Shown: positions 43,736 to 53,581 of the stretch, piece after piece
How the letters are laid out: the number at the start of each line of letters is the position of its first letter
Position numbering within the stretch: position 1 is the first letter of the stretch
From: Allobosea lathyri
GTDB lineage: Bacteria > Pseudomonadota > Alphaproteobacteria > Rhizobiales > Beijerinckiaceae
Reading direction: 5' to 3'
Assembly: GCF_900108245.1 (NCBI RefSeq)
Contig: NZ_FNUY01000018.1
Span: 1-64,000 of the forward strand
Length of the DNA stretch: 64,000 bases
Notes under the pieces: model-generated
What the model saw: the letters and a program-made list of their open reading frames with translations, nothing else
Databases searched by the model: none
Told to the model about the DNA's origin: nothing
Program-made: the position numbers and the translations under genes

Positions 43736-44428
43736 ATGGACGCACTGACAGAAGTCGAGAGGCTGGAGCATCGGACTCTCGGTGAGCGCGCCTATAACCA
43801 GCTTGCCGACCTGCTGACCTCCGGCCGCGTTTCGCCCGGGGACAAGCTCACCTTGCGTGCCGTCGCCGACGCATTCGGCGTCTCGATCCAGCCGATCCGG
43901 GAGGCGGTGTCGCGGCTCGTCTCGGACGGCGCGCTCGAGGCCACGGCCAATCGCGCGGTTCGGGTTCCGACGATGACGCTCGCGCAGTTTCGCGACCTGA
44001 CGAAAGTCCGGCTGATGGTCGAGGGACAGGCTGCGGCGGAAGCCGCCCTCACCCGCACGGAGGCCGATCTCGAAGCCATGCGCGTCGCCGAAGCCGGCTT
44101 TCGCGAGCAAGGCGAACAGGCCCAGCCCGATGTCGGGCAAGCCGTGCGGTTCAACAAGGAATTTCACTTTGCGGTTTATGGCGCGGCGCACTCGCCTTTG
44201 CTCGTCAACATTATCCGCGGCCTCTGGCTGAAGGCCGGTCCGATCATCAATCTCGATTCCCGTGAGAACCCCAACCGCATCGCGACGGGCGGTTTGAAGC
44301 GCCATATCGTGATCCTCGAGGCCATCGAGCGCGGGGATGCGGAGGCGGCGCGCGCAGCCTTGGCGGCCGACATCAATGTGACCGCCGACGTCATCCTCGC
44401 CCGGAGCACTTTCGCGCGTCCCGAGTGA
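43736..44428 (+). CDS. GntR/FadR-family transcriptional regulator
   Basis: The start at 43736 (MDALTEVERLEHRTLGERAY) fits the family; the preceding GTG at 43721 is an alternative. The N-terminal winged HTH (LAD LLTSGRVSPGDKLTLRAVAD, FGVSIQPIREAVSRLV) is followed by an FCD effector domain of helices with the metal-type residues near FNKEFHFAVY and LKRHIVILEAI. It is divergent from tkt and is a natural candidate to control tkt and perhaps the ABC operon beyond it. Confidence 0.9.
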   Translation: MDALTEVERLEHRTLGERAYNQLADLLTSGRVSPGDKLTLRAVADAFGVSIQPIREAVSRLVSDGALEATANRAVRVPTMTLAQFRDLTKVRLMVEGQAAAEAALTRTEADLEAMRVAEAGFREQGEQAQPDVGQAVRFNKEFHFAVYGAAHSPLLVNIIRGLWLKAGPIINLDSRENPNRIATGGLKRHIVILEAIERGDAEAARAALAADINVTADVILARSTFARPE

Positions 44429-44450
44429 TAGCAACGCTCTCAGCTTATGC

Positions 44451-45458
44451 TTAACGCCTCTTAAAGCGCCCCGGCGCGGGGCTGCTGCCGCGCGGCCCGC
44501 TCGTATCCGGTGAGTTCTCGCGGTTTTCTTCGAGCAGCTTGCGCCAGCGGCTCAGGCGCGCCGGATCGAGCGTGCCGTTGTCGACCGCAGCCTGGACGGC
44601 GCAGCCGGGTTCATGCGCATGGGTGCAGTCGCGGAACTTGCATTGAGGGGCAAGCTCGGTGATTTCAGCAAACAGCGTCTCGATGCCGAATGCGGCATCG
44701 CCGACCTGCAGCGTCCGCATTCCCGGCGTATCGATCACCCAGCCGCCACCAGCGATGGCATGGAGCGAGCGCGACGTCGTGGTGTGCCGGCCCTTGGAAT
44801 CGTGTTCGCGGATGTCTCCGGTTTCCTGGGGCAGTTCCTGTGCGGGACCCGCCAGCGTGTTCACCAATGTCGATTTGCCGACGCCGGACGAACCGACCAG
44901 CGCCACGGTCTGCCCGGCACCACACCATGGCGCCAGCGCAGTCGCGGCTTCCGGAGAGCGTGGGTTCAGCACGATGACGGGAAGCCCGCGTTGCAGCGCG
45001 GCCGCCTGCTCCTGGAACGTCGCCGCATCGTCGACAGCGTCGGCCTTGGTCAGCAGCATCACCGGGACGGCACCCGACTCATTGGCCAGCGCGAGATACC
45101 GTTCCAGCCGGCCGATGTTGAAGTCGGCATTGCAGGAGGTCACGATGAACAGCGTGTCGACATTGGCCGCCGCCAGCTGCGGGATCTTGCTGCCTTCGCC
45201 GCGACGTTCGAGCACCGTCCTGCGGGCCAGGCGACGCCGCATCAGCTGGGTGTCGGGCTCGGCCAGAACCCAGTCGCCCACGGCAAAGTCTCGCGTGCGG
45301 GCATGGACCGGCAGTGTCAGCCCCAGCGGCCCCGTTTCGGATATCGCTGTCAGCCGCGTGCGGTGAATCGTGGCGATACGCGCCCGCACGAGGTCCGCCT
45401 CGCGAGGCTCGACCTGATCCTCGAAGAAGTCGGACCAACCCAGGCCGGCAAGCGTCAT
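44451..45458 (-). CDS. rsgA: Ribosome small subunit-dependent GTPase RsgA
   Basis: The ATG at 45458 (MTLAGLGWSDFF) is preferred; a GTG at 45488 overlaps the upstream stop. The 335-residue protein has an N-terminal OB-fold, then a circularly permuted GTPase: G4 TKAD (137-140), G1 GSSGVGKS (189-196), G3 DTPGM (243-247), and a Cys/His zinc motif CKFRDCTHAHEPGC. RsgA acts in late 30S ribosome maturation. It lies downstream of an aminotransferase gene and converges on the GntR gene. Confidence 0.95.
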   Translation of the reverse strand: MTLAGLGWSDFFEDQVEPREADLVRARIATIHRTRLTAISETGPLGLTLPVHARTRDFAVGDWVLAEPDTQLMRRRLARRTVLERRGEGSKIPQLAAANVDTLFIVTSCNADFNIGRLERYLALANESGAVPVMLLTKADAVDDAATFQEQAAALQRGLPVIVLNPRSPEAATALAPWCGAGQTVALVGSSGVGKSTLVNTLAGPAQELPQETGDIREHDSKGRHTTTSRSLHAIAGGGWVIDTPGMRTLQVGDAAFGIETLFAEITELAPQCKFRDCTHAHEPGCAVQAAVDNGTLDPARLSRWRKLLEENRENSPDTSGPRGSSPAPGRFKRR

Positions 45459-45484
45459 AGGACCGGCCAGGGCGGGGCGCCCCG

Positions 45485-46684
45485 TCACAGCGTCGCCCGG
45501 TCCTGCGAGGCGCCCTGGCTGAGATGAGCGATGGCGGCAGCCGCCCCGCCGCTGCCATGGGGGACCTGAAGGGCCTGCAAGGCCATCTCGACCGAGCTGA
45601 TCGCGCCGAGCACCATCGGCGCGTTGACGTGTCCCATATGGGCCAGGCGGAAGGCCTTGCCGGTGAGATCGCCGATGCCGGAGCCGAGCGTCACGCCGCA
45701 GACCGCGCGGGTGTATTCGGCGAGGGCGTCGGGCTCGTAGCCCTGCAACAGGACCGGCGTCACCGAGGCCGCGCGTTGCGAGGGCTCGACGATGTTGAAC
45801 GACAGCGCCTGCCCCTCGGCCCATTTCGAAACCGCCGCGTGGGTGGCGCCGGCCAGAAGCGCGTGCCGGCTCCAGATCGCCTCCAGCCCCTCCTCGAAGA
45901 TCATGTCGAAAGCAGCGCGCAGGCCGAACATCAGATGCTCCGGCGGCGTCCCGCAATGCTTCATGTAATGCAGAGGGCTGCGGCGGGAGGTCCAGTCCCA
46001 ATATAGGGTCTTCATCGTCGCCCGTTCGTGGGCGCGATGCGCCTTGTCACTGGCGGCCACGAAAGCGAGTCCCGGCGACGTCATCAGCCCCTTCTGCGAA
46101 GCCGACATGGCGACGTCGATGCCCCATGCGTCCATCTCGAAGGGCATGCAGGCAACTGACGCGACACCGTCGACCATGTAGAGCGCAGGGTGCCCGGCGG
46201 CGTCGATCGCCTTCCGGATCGCCTGGATGTCGTTGACCACGCCCGAGGCCGTGTCGATCTGGACGACCAGAACCGCCTTGATCTCATGGTCCGGATCGCG
46301 CCGCAGCCGGGCCTCGACGGCAGCAGGATCGACCGCCGCGCGCCAGGAACCCGAGAGCACCTCGACATCGGCGCCCATGAAGCCTGCCATCTCGCCCCAG
46401 CCCATGGCGAAGCGGCCGCTCGACAGCACGAGAACCTTGTCGCCACGGGAGAGGACGTTGGTCAATGCCGCCTCCCAACCGCCATGGCCGTTGGCGGCAT
46501 AGATGTAGGTTTGGGCCTCGGTGCGGAACAGGCGCTTCAGATCACCCAGCAGTCCGTCCGTGAGCGCGATCATCGCAGCCGTGTTGAGCTCTTCCGCCGG
46601 CCGCATCATCGCCTGGAGCACGCGATCGGGAATATTGGTCGGGCCGGGTGTTGCCAGCAATGCCCGGCCGTTGGCGACACTCAT
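45485..46684 (-). CDS. Class V aminotransferase (serine-glyoxylate/alanine-glyoxylate type)
   Basis: GGAG lies 5-8 nt before ATG 46684. The 399-residue PLP enzyme has the AGXT-like start ATPGPTNIPDRVLQAM, NGHGGWEAAL, the VVQIDTASGVVNDI block, VDGVASVACMPFEMDAW and the PLP-lysine motif SASQKGLM. The C-terminal part has VCGVTLGSGIGDLTGKAFRL and the LAHMGHVNAP motif with the substrate Arg region. It transaminates glyoxylate or a related keto acid with serine or alanine. It may share a transcript with rsgA. Confidence 0.9.
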   Translation of the reverse strand: MSVANGRALLATPGPTNIPDRVLQAMMRPAEELNTAAMIALTDGLLGDLKRLFRTEAQTYIYAANGHGGWEAALTNVLSRGDKVLVLSSGRFAMGWGEMAGFMGADVEVLSGSWRAAVDPAAVEARLRRDPDHEIKAVLVVQIDTASGVVNDIQAIRKAIDAAGHPALYMVDGVASVACMPFEMDAWGIDVAMSASQKGLMTSPGLAFVAASDKAHRAHERATMKTLYWDWTSRRSPLHYMKHCGTPPEHLMFGLRAAFDMIFEEGLEAIWSRHALLAGATHAAVSKWAEGQALSFNIVEPSQRAASVTPVLLQGYEPDALAEYTRAVCGVTLGSGIGDLTGKAFRLAHMGHVNAPMVLGAISSVEMALQALQVPHGSGGAAAAIAHLSQGASQDRATL

Positions 46685-46878
46685 GAAAGGCTCCTGAAGC
46701 TTGGCAGTCCGAACGGACGAGCAGCCCGTGGGTCGGGATGGCCCACGGCGAAACCGCAACGCCGACGCTTCTCGACACCGTGAGGCAATGCGCCGCCCGT
46801 CCGTAACGCTATCCGGCCTGCCCGTCGCGGCAAACCAAGTCAAGATGGAGTTGCCGCAATTTGCCTGCCGTGACCGTG

Positions 46879-48111
46879 TCAGGGACGGGCGACGACCGGA
46901 ACGTAGCTTTCCAGCTCGGCATCCGGGAACATCACCGTGCGGCCGAGTTCGGCCGAGCGATACAGGCCCATCAGCATTTCCATGACGCCGACGCCATCAT
47001 GGAAGGTCTCGGCCGGCTGGAGACCGCGCCGGAAGGCCTCGACCATGTGGCGGTTTTCGTCGGTGTAGCCGTAGACCCCGGCCTCATCCTCGATCACCGG
47101 CATCAGGCCCTGCTCGGCGTTCTGCTTCTCGACGAGGTCCTCGCCCTCCGAGCCGGTGACATGGCGCGAGAGGAAGACCTTGAGCCCGGTCGAGAGCGAT
47201 GAGAATTCCATCGAATATTCCGGGCCGAGCAATTCGAGCTGAATGCGCAATCCCGCGCCGACATAGGCCCATGAGGTCGTCGCCTCGATCATCAGCTGAT
47301 GCCCGTCGGCATCCTCCAGCGTCAGGATACCGCGTGCGAAATCCTCGACGGGACGCCTGGCGAAATCGATGCCCATCCGCGCCTTCAGGTCGGCGGCATA
47401 GCGCGGACGCGTCCATTTGAGATTGGCGGTCGTCGCGCTGGCGCTGACCAGCTTCAGCGTGTCGCGGGCAGCGCCGGGTGCGGTCAGCATGAAGCGGGCG
47501 ACCTCGACCGAATGGCACATCATGTCGGACAGCACGCCGCCGCCCTGTCGCTCGCCCTGCCAGAACCAGGGCTCATGCGGGCCGGAATGCTCCTCGGCCG
47601 CGCGCGCCAGATAGGGCCGTCCACCCTGGGGCACGGCGCGCCGCCAAATGATGTCCTTGCCGCGCATGACGGCGGTCGAGAAGAGCTGGTTCTCCAGATA
47701 GCCATGCAGCAGGCCGGCATCCTCGGCCAGCGCCAGCATCTCCCGCGCTTCGGCCAGCGTCCGCGCCAGCGGCTTTTCGCAGGCGATGGCGCGGATCGGC
47801 GCGCCGGCCTTCGTCAGGCGATGGATCTCGCGCATGATGTCGAGGCGGGTGTCGTTGGGCGTCAGCAGCCAGAGCGCATCGACCTCGCCCGACATCGCCA
47901 TGGCCTCGACGCTGTCAAAAACATGCGCCGGCCCGAGACCGAGGTCGCGCGCCTTCTGGGCCAGCCGGGTGCGGCGCTCATGCGAGCGGCTGTAGACGCC
48001 GCAAACCGCGACATTGCGAACGCCGAGCATCGATTGCAGGTGGAACGCCGCGATGAAGCCGCTGCCGATCAGGCCAATGCGAAGCAGCGGAAGTTCGGGA
48101 AGCTGTGACAT
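46879..48111 (-). CDS. Gfo/Idh/MocA-family oxidoreductase
   Basis: I choose ATG 48111 (MSQLPELPLLRIGLIG) because GGAG lies about 10 nt upstream; an in-frame TTG lies at 48129. The 410-residue protein has the Rossmann motif IGLIGSGFIAAFH, then ACEKPLA with the conserved EKP Lys and the C-terminal beta-sheet domain. Such enzymes oxidise or reduce sugars, inositols or amino-sugar derivatives with NAD(P). It lies directly downstream of the double ATPase gene, in the minus-strand catabolic unit. Confidence 0.9.
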   Translation of the reverse strand: MSQLPELPLLRIGLIGSGFIAAFHLQSMLGVRNVAVCGVYSRSHERRTRLAQKARDLGLGPAHVFDSVEAMAMSGEVDALWLLTPNDTRLDIMREIHRLTKAGAPIRAIACEKPLARTLAEAREMLALAEDAGLLHGYLENQLFSTAVMRGKDIIWRRAVPQGGRPYLARAAEEHSGPHEPWFWQGERQGGGVLSDMMCHSVEVARFMLTAPGAARDTLKLVSASATTANLKWTRPRYAADLKARMGIDFARRPVEDFARGILTLEDADGHQLMIEATTSWAYVGAGLRIQLELLGPEYSMEFSSLSTGLKVFLSRHVTGSEGEDLVEKQNAEQGLMPVIEDEAGVYGYTDENRHMVEAFRRGLQPAETFHDGVGVMEMLMGLYRSAELGRTVMFPDAELESYVPVVARP

Positions 48112-48149
48112 CGGTTGGATCTCCGGCAATGGAAACGAGCGGCGTCGGA

Positions 48150-49775
48150 TCAGGAAAGCGGCGCGATGCGTTGCCTGCCCGGAACGGCGGCAAGCAGCGC
48201 GCGGGTATAGGGGTGCTCGGGCGCATTCAGCAGTTCGGCGGTCGGCTTCAATTCGACGATCTCGCCGCGATGCATCACCGCGATCCGGTCGCAGACCTGG
48301 GCGGCGACGTTGAGATCATGGGTAATGAACAGCATGGCGAGCCGCAGGCGCGTCTTGAGCTCTTCGAGCAGCGCCAGAACCTGCGCCTGCACGGAGACAT
48401 CGAGCGCCGAGACGGGTTCATCGGCGACGAGGACATCGGGATCGAGCGCCAAGGCGCGGGCGATGCCGATGCGCTGGCGCTGGCCGCCGGAGAATTCGTG
48501 CGGGAAGCGCCGCATCGCGCTCGCATCGAGCCCGACGAGCGAGAGCAGTTCTTCGGCGCGCGCGAATGCCTGCGTCTTGGCGACGCCATGGGCGATCGGC
48601 CCGTCGGCGATGATCTGGCCGACCCGACGACGCGGATTGAGCGAGGCGAAAGGGTCCTGGAACACCATCTGGACATGTTTGCGCGCGGCGCGAAGGCCCG
48701 CGCCCGCGCTTTGCGTGAAGTCCAGCTCGCCGATGCGGACGACGCCGGAATCGGCCTCGATCAAACGCACCACGAGCCGGCCGATCGTGCTCTTGCCCGA
48801 GCCGGATTCCCCGACGAGGCCGAGCGTCTCGCCGCGCCGGATGTCGAAGCTCACATCCTTCACGGCCGCGACCTCGCGTCCGACGCCGAACCAGCCCTTA
48901 CTGCGATAGATCTTGCCGAGCCCCGTCGCTTCGCAGGCAACGGGTTCGGCCGCGACGGAGGATCGCACGGGCGGAGACAGCGTGGGCACGGCGGCAAGCA
49001 GCCGGCGCGTATAGGGATGCTGCGGTCGTTCCAGCACGTCGGCAACCGCGCCCTCCTCGACGACGCGGCCCTTTTCCATCACTGCGACGCGGTCGGCGAT
49101 ATCGGCGACGACGCCGAAATCATGGGTAATGAACATCACCGCCATGCCGCGCCGCTGCTGGATGTCGCGGATCAGGCGCAGGATTTGCGCCTGCGTAGTG
49201 ACGTCGAGCGCAGTGGTGGGCTCGTCGGCGACGAGGATCGACGGTTCGAGCGCCAGTGCCATCGCGATCATCGCGCGCTGGCGCTGGCCGCCCGAGAGCT
49301 GATGCGGGTAGCTGCGAATAATGCGCTCGGGCTCGGGCAGGCCGACCTCTTCGGCCAGCGCGATGGTGCGGGCACGACGTTCGGCGGGTGTGAGGCGGCC
49401 ATGCGCCTCGAACGCCTCCATGATCTGGTCGCCGATGCGAATGACGGGATTGAGCGCCGTCATCGGCTCCTGGAAGATCATCGCGATGCGCTGGCCGCGC
49501 AATTCGCGCCAGTCCGCCGCCGGCAAAGTCAGGAGGTCGCGGCCCTCGAAATGGATCGCGCCGCCGGCGACCGCGATCGCCTTCGGCAGGAGGCCCATGA
49601 CCGCCGAGGCGCACATCGACTTGCCCGAGCCGGATTCGCCGACAATGCAAAGAATCTGACGCGGATAGAGCGCGAGCGAGACCTGCTCCACCGCGAAGGG
49701 CCGGTCCGCGCCTGCAGGCAAGGCAAGCGTCAGCGCCTCTATCGACAGGATCGCGCCGGGCATTGCGGCATTCAT
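48150..49775 (-). CDS. Dipeptide-type ABC transporter double ATPase (DppD-DppF fusion)
   Basis: The start at 49775 ([15 protein letters not shown]) avoids an upstream tail. The 541-residue protein has two nucleotide-binding domains. The first has [27 protein letters not shown] and [12 protein letters not shown]; the second [28 protein letters not shown] and [12 protein letters not shown]. Fused pairs (YejF/GsiA type) serve peptide, opine or glutathione importers. No permeases lie on this strand, but a family 5 binding protein and two permeases lie divergently at 53582-56966 and should be its partners. Confidence 0.93.
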   Translation of the reverse strand: MNAAMPGAILSIEALTLALPAGADRPFAVEQVSLALYPRQILCIVGESGSGKSMCASAVMGLLPKAIAVAGGAIHFEGRDLLTLPAADWRELRGQRIAMIFQEPMTALNPVIRIGDQIMEAFEAHGRLTPAERRARTIALAEEVGLPEPERIIRSYPHQLSGGQRQRAMIAMALALEPSILVADEPTTALDVTTQAQILRLIRDIQQRRGMAVMFITHDFGVVADIADRVAVMEKGRVVEEGAVADVLERPQHPYTRRLLAAVPTLSPPVRSSVAAEPVACEATGLGKIYRSKGWFGVGREVAAVKDVSFDIRRGETLGLVGESGSGKSTIGRLVVRLIEADSGVVRIGELDFTQSAGAGLRAARKHVQMVFQDPFASLNPRRRVGQIIADGPIAHGVAKTQAFARAEELLSLVGLDASAMRRFPHEFSGGQRQRIGIARALALDPDVLVADEPVSALDVSVQAQVLALLEELKTRLRLAMLFITHDLNVAAQVCDRIAVMHRGEIVELKPTAELLNAPEHPYTRALLAAVPGRQRIAPLS

Positions 49776-49812
49776 GACGCGCGATCCGCCTGCATGGCTG
49801 CTTCCATTGTCC

Positions 49813-51408
49813 TCATGCCGCCAACGCGATGCCGTCCTTGCGGTGGTCGGACGCACCAAGCATCACGCCGCGCTCATGATCGACCTGCACGGCCTGGAAG
49901 CCACCGATCGGCTCGTCGGCCCAGGTGACGCGATGACCACGCGCGATCAGATCGTCGGCGACGGATGCGCAGACGGTCGGCTCCAGCGAGAGGGCGCCGT
50001 CGAAGGCGAAGCTGCGGGGAACGTCGGAAGCCTGCTGGATGTCGAGGCCGAGGTCGAGCACGCCGCTCAGGATCTGCATATGGCCGGTCGCCTGATATTG
50101 CCCGCCCATCACCCCCAGCGCCATGACCGGCTTGCCGTCCTTCTCGAGCAGGCCGGGAATGATGGTGTGGAACGGCCGCTTGCGCGGCGCGATCGCGTTG
50201 GGATGGCCCTCGATCAGGCGGAAGCCAGCGCCACGGTTCTGCAGCAGCACGCCGGAGCGCGGCGCATAGATGCCGCTGCCAAAGGCGAAGAAGAGCGAAT
50301 TGATGAAAGACACCATGTTGCCGTCGCGATCGACCACCGCGACATAGACGGTGTCGCGGTGAACAGGCATGTCGAACGCTGTGGGCTCGCTAGCGCGTTT
50401 CAGGTCGATCCTGCCGCGCAGGGCCGAGACGGAGGCCTCCGACAGCAGTGCTTCGACATCGAGCGGATGAAAAGCCGGATCGGCCACTAGCGCGTCGCGC
50501 TGGCGATAGGCCGCCTTGCTGGCTTCGGCGAGGAGATGAATCCGATCGGCCTCGCTAAGGTCGGCATCGCTCAAATCGAAACCCGAGAGGATACGGGCGA
50601 TCAGCAGCGCCGCCACGCCCTGACCATTGGGCGGGCACTCCAGGAGACGGTGGCCACGATAGTCGGCGCCAATCGGGGCGACCTCGTCGGCTCCGGCGCC
50701 GGCGAGGTCTTCCAGCTCCATAAGCCCGCCGAGCCCCTTCAGAGTGGCGACGATCTCCTCGGCAACCACGCCCTCGTAAAAGGCGGCCCTGCCCTTGCGC
50801 GCGATCATGCGCAACGTCGCGGCGAGCGCGGGATGCGTCAGCCTGCTGCCGGTCGTCGGCGCGACGCCGCCCGGCAGATAGACGGGCACGCCCGCGCCAT
50901 GTCGCTGGATACGGTTTGCATAGCGCGCCCAGTCCAATGCGGCGCGTGGCGTGACGACGAAACCGTCCTCCGCTGCCCGGATCGCGGGAGCCAGCACCGC
51001 ATCGAGCCCCTTCCGGCCATGAGCTGCCGAGAGACGGCACCAGGCATCGACCGCGCCGGGCACGGTGACGGCATGGGGAGAATCGTCGGCGATGGCGGTG
51101 ATGCCATGCTGCTGGAACCATGCCAGTTCGGCCCTGGCCGGTGCCCGGCCAGAACCGTTGATCGCGACGGGCCGGCCCTGTGCTGGAGCATAGATTGCAA
51201 AACAATCACCGCCGATCCCGGTCATGTGGGGGTCGATGACACCCTGCAGCGCGACGGCGGCAATCGCTGCATCGACCGCATTGCCGCCGGCTCGCAGGAT
51301 GTCGACGGCCGCCAGGGTGGCTGCGGGATGGGAGGTCGCCGCCACGCCGCGATCGCCGACCGCAAGCGAACGGCCCGGCGCCATGAAGTCACGCTGTCCC
51401 CAGCTCAT
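49813..51408 (-). CDS. Gamma-glutamyltransferase family protein
   Basis: The start at 51408 overlaps the nagB-like stop by 4 nt. The 531-residue protein has the GGT layout: large-subunit start ([35 protein letters not shown]), [10 protein letters not shown], and the autocleavage region [20 protein letters not shown], where the Thr after RD is the predicted nucleophile. No signal peptide is seen, so it is probably cytoplasmic. It would hydrolyse or transfer gamma-glutamyl groups from a compound imported by the neighbouring transporter. Confidence 0.93.
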   Translation of the reverse strand: MSWGQRDFMAPGRSLAVGDRGVAATSHPAATLAAVDILRAGGNAVDAAIAAVALQGVIDPHMTGIGGDCFAIYAPAQGRPVAINGSGRAPARAELAWFQQHGITAIADDSPHAVTVPGAVDAWCRLSAAHGRKGLDAVLAPAIRAAEDGFVVTPRAALDWARYANRIQRHGAGVPVYLPGGVAPTTGSRLTHPALAATLRMIARKGRAAFYEGVVAEEIVATLKGLGGLMELEDLAGAGADEVAPIGADYRGHRLLECPPNGQGVAALLIARILSGFDLSDADLSEADRIHLLAEASKAAYRQRDALVADPAFHPLDVEALLSEASVSALRGRIDLKRASEPTAFDMPVHRDTVYVAVVDRDGNMVSFINSLFFAFGSGIYAPRSGVLLQNRGAGFRLIEGHPNAIAPRKRPFHTIIPGLLEKDGKPVMALGVMGGQYQATGHMQILSGVLDLGLDIQQASDVPRSFAFDGALSLEPTVCASVADDLIARGHRVTWADEPIGGFQAVQVDHERGVMLGASDHRKDGIALAA

Positions 51409-52178
51409 CCCGTTTTCCTGACCTTGTTCTGGAATGCGGCGAGCAGAGAGGCCGCCTCTTCGTCGCAAAGGATGGTGACGTCACCATGCATCCGAAGCGC
51501 GGAGGCCGGACAGTCGGTGGTGACGGGCCCCTCGAGCGCGGCGGCTATCGCCTTCGCCTTGGCCCGCCCCGTCGCGATCACGATTATGGCGCGCGCAGCG
51601 AGGATCGTTTCGATGCCCATGGTGATCGCCCGGTCGGGCGGGGATGAGCGCTTCAGGAAGCTCGCCGCGTTGGCGCGCCGGGTCGCCGGGTCGAGTGTGA
51701 TCTGCCGGGTGCGCGAGGCGAAATCCGATCCGGGCTCGTTATAGCCGATATGGCCGTTGGCTCCGATGCCAAGCAATTGCAGGTCGATGCCGCCGGCAGC
51801 AGCGATCAGCCCTTCGTAACGGGCAGCCTCGGCTTCGAGATCTCCGGCCATGCCGTCCAGGAGATGCGCATGGCCGGGCGCCATGTCGATATGATCCAGC
51901 AGATGCTCGTGCATGTAGCGTTCGAAGCTGCCGGGCTCATGCGGGGGAACGCCGACATGCTCGTCGAGATTGAAGCTCGTAACAGCCCGGAACGAGACCG
52001 CGCCGGTGCAGCAGGCCTCGCTCAGTCTCGCGTAAAGCGGCGTCATGGTTGCCCCGGTCGCCAGCCCAAGCGTGACGGGCGCACCGCCGCGCAGGCGCGC
52101 TATGACGAGGGCAGCGGCGCGCTCGGCCACGCTCGCGTGATCCGCCAGAACCTCCAGATGCGGCGAATGGAGTGTCAT
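51405..52178 (-). CDS. nagB: Glucosamine-6-phosphate deaminase-like protein (NagB family)
   Basis: The 257-residue protein has the NagB/SIS-like 6-phosphogluconolactonase fold with [13 protein letters not shown] near the start, [10 protein letters not shown] and the [14 protein letters not shown] loop. NagB converts glucosamine-6-phosphate to fructose-6-phosphate and ammonia. It overlaps both the ROK and the gamma-glutamyltransferase genes by 4 nt, so all three are co-translated. No NagA or sugar kinase gene is seen nearby. Confidence 0.9.
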   Translation of the reverse strand: MTLHSPHLEVLADHASVAERAAALVIARLRGGAPVTLGLATGATMTPLYARLSEACCTGAVSFRAVTSFNLDEHVGVPPHEPGSFERYMHEHLLDHIDMAPGHAHLLDGMAGDLEAEAARYEGLIAAAGGIDLQLLGIGANGHIGYNEPGSDFASRTRQITLDPATRRANAASFLKRSSPPDRAITMGIETILAARAIIVIATGRAKAKAIAAALEGPVTTDCPASALRMHGDVTILCDEEAASLLAAFQNKVRKTG

Positions 52179-53383
52179 TCCGCGGCCTCCGCGGCCACGG
52201 GCAGCGCGAGAGGGCTCGCATCCGTGCCTATGCCGAACAGGGAGCGATGCACGAGATCGATCGCGCTGCCGATCGCACCGGTCAGCGTCGCCTGATTGCC
52301 GAGGGCGCTGATCTCGATATGGGCGGGCTCGCGCATGCAGCGTGCCAGATGGGTCTCGATGCGCAGCTTAAGCTCCGGCCTTGCGCCGATACTGCCTCCG
52401 AGCACGACGATCTCGGGGTCGATGATACTGTGCACGGCCAGAACCGCGGTCGCGATGACGCGGGCAACTTCGTCGATGGTGGTGCGGGCCGCCTCGTCGC
52501 TCTCCAGCCGGTCGAAGATCGCGCGCACGGTGGTGCCGGGCTCGCCACCCAGGCCGGCATAACGCTCGGCGATACCGGCGCTGCCGATCGCGGTTTCCAG
52601 CGTGCCCAGCCGCATGCCGCGCGTATCGTAGGGGTCTGCGCCAAGCGGCAGATAGGCGATCTCGCCTGCCGCGCCGCGCGCACCGCGAATGAGATGGCCA
52701 TCGGCGAACAGGCCCATGCCGATGCCCGTGCCCACCGCTATGAAGGCGAAGGTGCGGGCCTTGCGGCTGTTGCCGCGCCAATGCTCGCCGATCGCGGCGA
52801 GATTGACGTCGTTCTCGATGGCGATGTCGATGCCGAGCCTGGCTCGCAGGGCAGCGGGCACGTCGATGGAATCGAGCCCCGCGATATTGGGCGCGATGAC
52901 GATGGCGCCCGATTTGGGATCGATGATGCCGGGGCTGCCCATGACACCGCCGCGCAGGCGCTGGGCCGGCACGCCGGCGCGCGCCAGCAACGTGTCGGCC
53001 ATTCGCCCGATCTGCGCGACGACGGCCTCGCCGCCTTCGCCGGTCGTGGGCTCGACGCTGTCGGCGACGATCCTGCCCTGCAGATCGGCCAGCGCGACAT
53101 GCAGCTTCGTGCCGCCAAGGTCGATGCCGAGCACGAAGGCGGCATCGGGCCGCAAGGCATAGGTCACCGCGCTGCGGCCGACCGTGCCTTGGATCTGCCC
53201 GTCCTCGCGCACCCAGCCGTCGCGTTCCAGATCTCGCATGACCTCGGAAATAGTCTGCTTTGACAGGCCCGTGCCACGCGCGATCTCCGCGCGTGAAACC
53301 GAACCATCGCGCAGCAGGCGCTCGATGACGAGCCTGATCGATTGCTGCCGCGCGACGGGCGAGGACGATGTGTCGAGACGCAT
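52175..53383 (-). CDS. ROK-family transcriptional repressor
   Basis: The 402-residue protein begins with a winged HTH (LLRDGSVSRAEIARGTGLSK, QTISEVMRDLERDGWVREDG) and continues as a ROK sugar-kinase-like domain (LGIDLGGTKLHVALAD, GSPGIIDPKSG, NDVNLAAIGEHW, GTGIGMGL). The usual ROK zinc motif (CxCGxxGC) is not seen. It resembles NagC/XylR-type repressors that sense amino sugars or other sugars. It heads the minus-strand unit and has an operator-like inverted repeat 13 bp upstream of its start. Confidence 0.92.
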   Translation of the reverse strand: MRLDTSSSPVARQQSIRLVIERLLRDGSVSRAEIARGTGLSKQTISEVMRDLERDGWVREDGQIQGTVGRSAVTYALRPDAAFVLGIDLGGTKLHVALADLQGRIVADSVEPTTGEGGEAVVAQIGRMADTLLARAGVPAQRLRGGVMGSPGIIDPKSGAIVIAPNIAGLDSIDVPAALRARLGIDIAIENDVNLAAIGEHWRGNSRKARTFAFIAVGTGIGMGLFADGHLIRGARGAAGEIAYLPLGADPYDTRGMRLGTLETAIGSAGIAERYAGLGGEPGTTVRAIFDRLESDEAARTTIDEVARVIATAVLAVHSIIDPEIVVLGGSIGARPELKLRIETHLARCMREPAHIEISALGNQATLTGAIGSAIDLVHRSLFGIGTDASPLALPVAAEAAE

Positions 53384-53395
53384 GAAGCCAATCCG

Positions 53396-53418
53396 ATTAG
53401 TCTGGATACCGAACTAAT
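53396..53418. promoter_or_regulatory. Operator-like inverted repeat for the ROK regulator
   Basis: ATTAGTCTGG-ATA-CCGAACTAAT is a 23-bp inverted repeat with 8 of 10 pairs matching, centred on ATA. The TTAGT...ACTAA pattern resembles operators of other ROK repressors such as XylR and NagC. It lies 13 bp from the ROK start and within the divergent 198-bp promoter region of the transporter. Confidence 0.65.
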
Positions 53419-53581
53419 AATGATGAGAAGCTTCCGTCAAGCGGCTTTTGGTCAGCTTCGTGGCATCATTTTTCGATATGCGAGAGCGAGGCACACGCAA
53501 TTCGTTCGGGCCGTTTACAAATGATATGAGGCGTGCTTGCTTTGCGCTGGACTACCGAACAAACAGACGGAGGGGATCCGC

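Noticed and set aside
48105-49928. 607-residue plus-strand open frame
   Set aside because: Antisense to the double ABC ATPase, which has full Walker and signature motifs.
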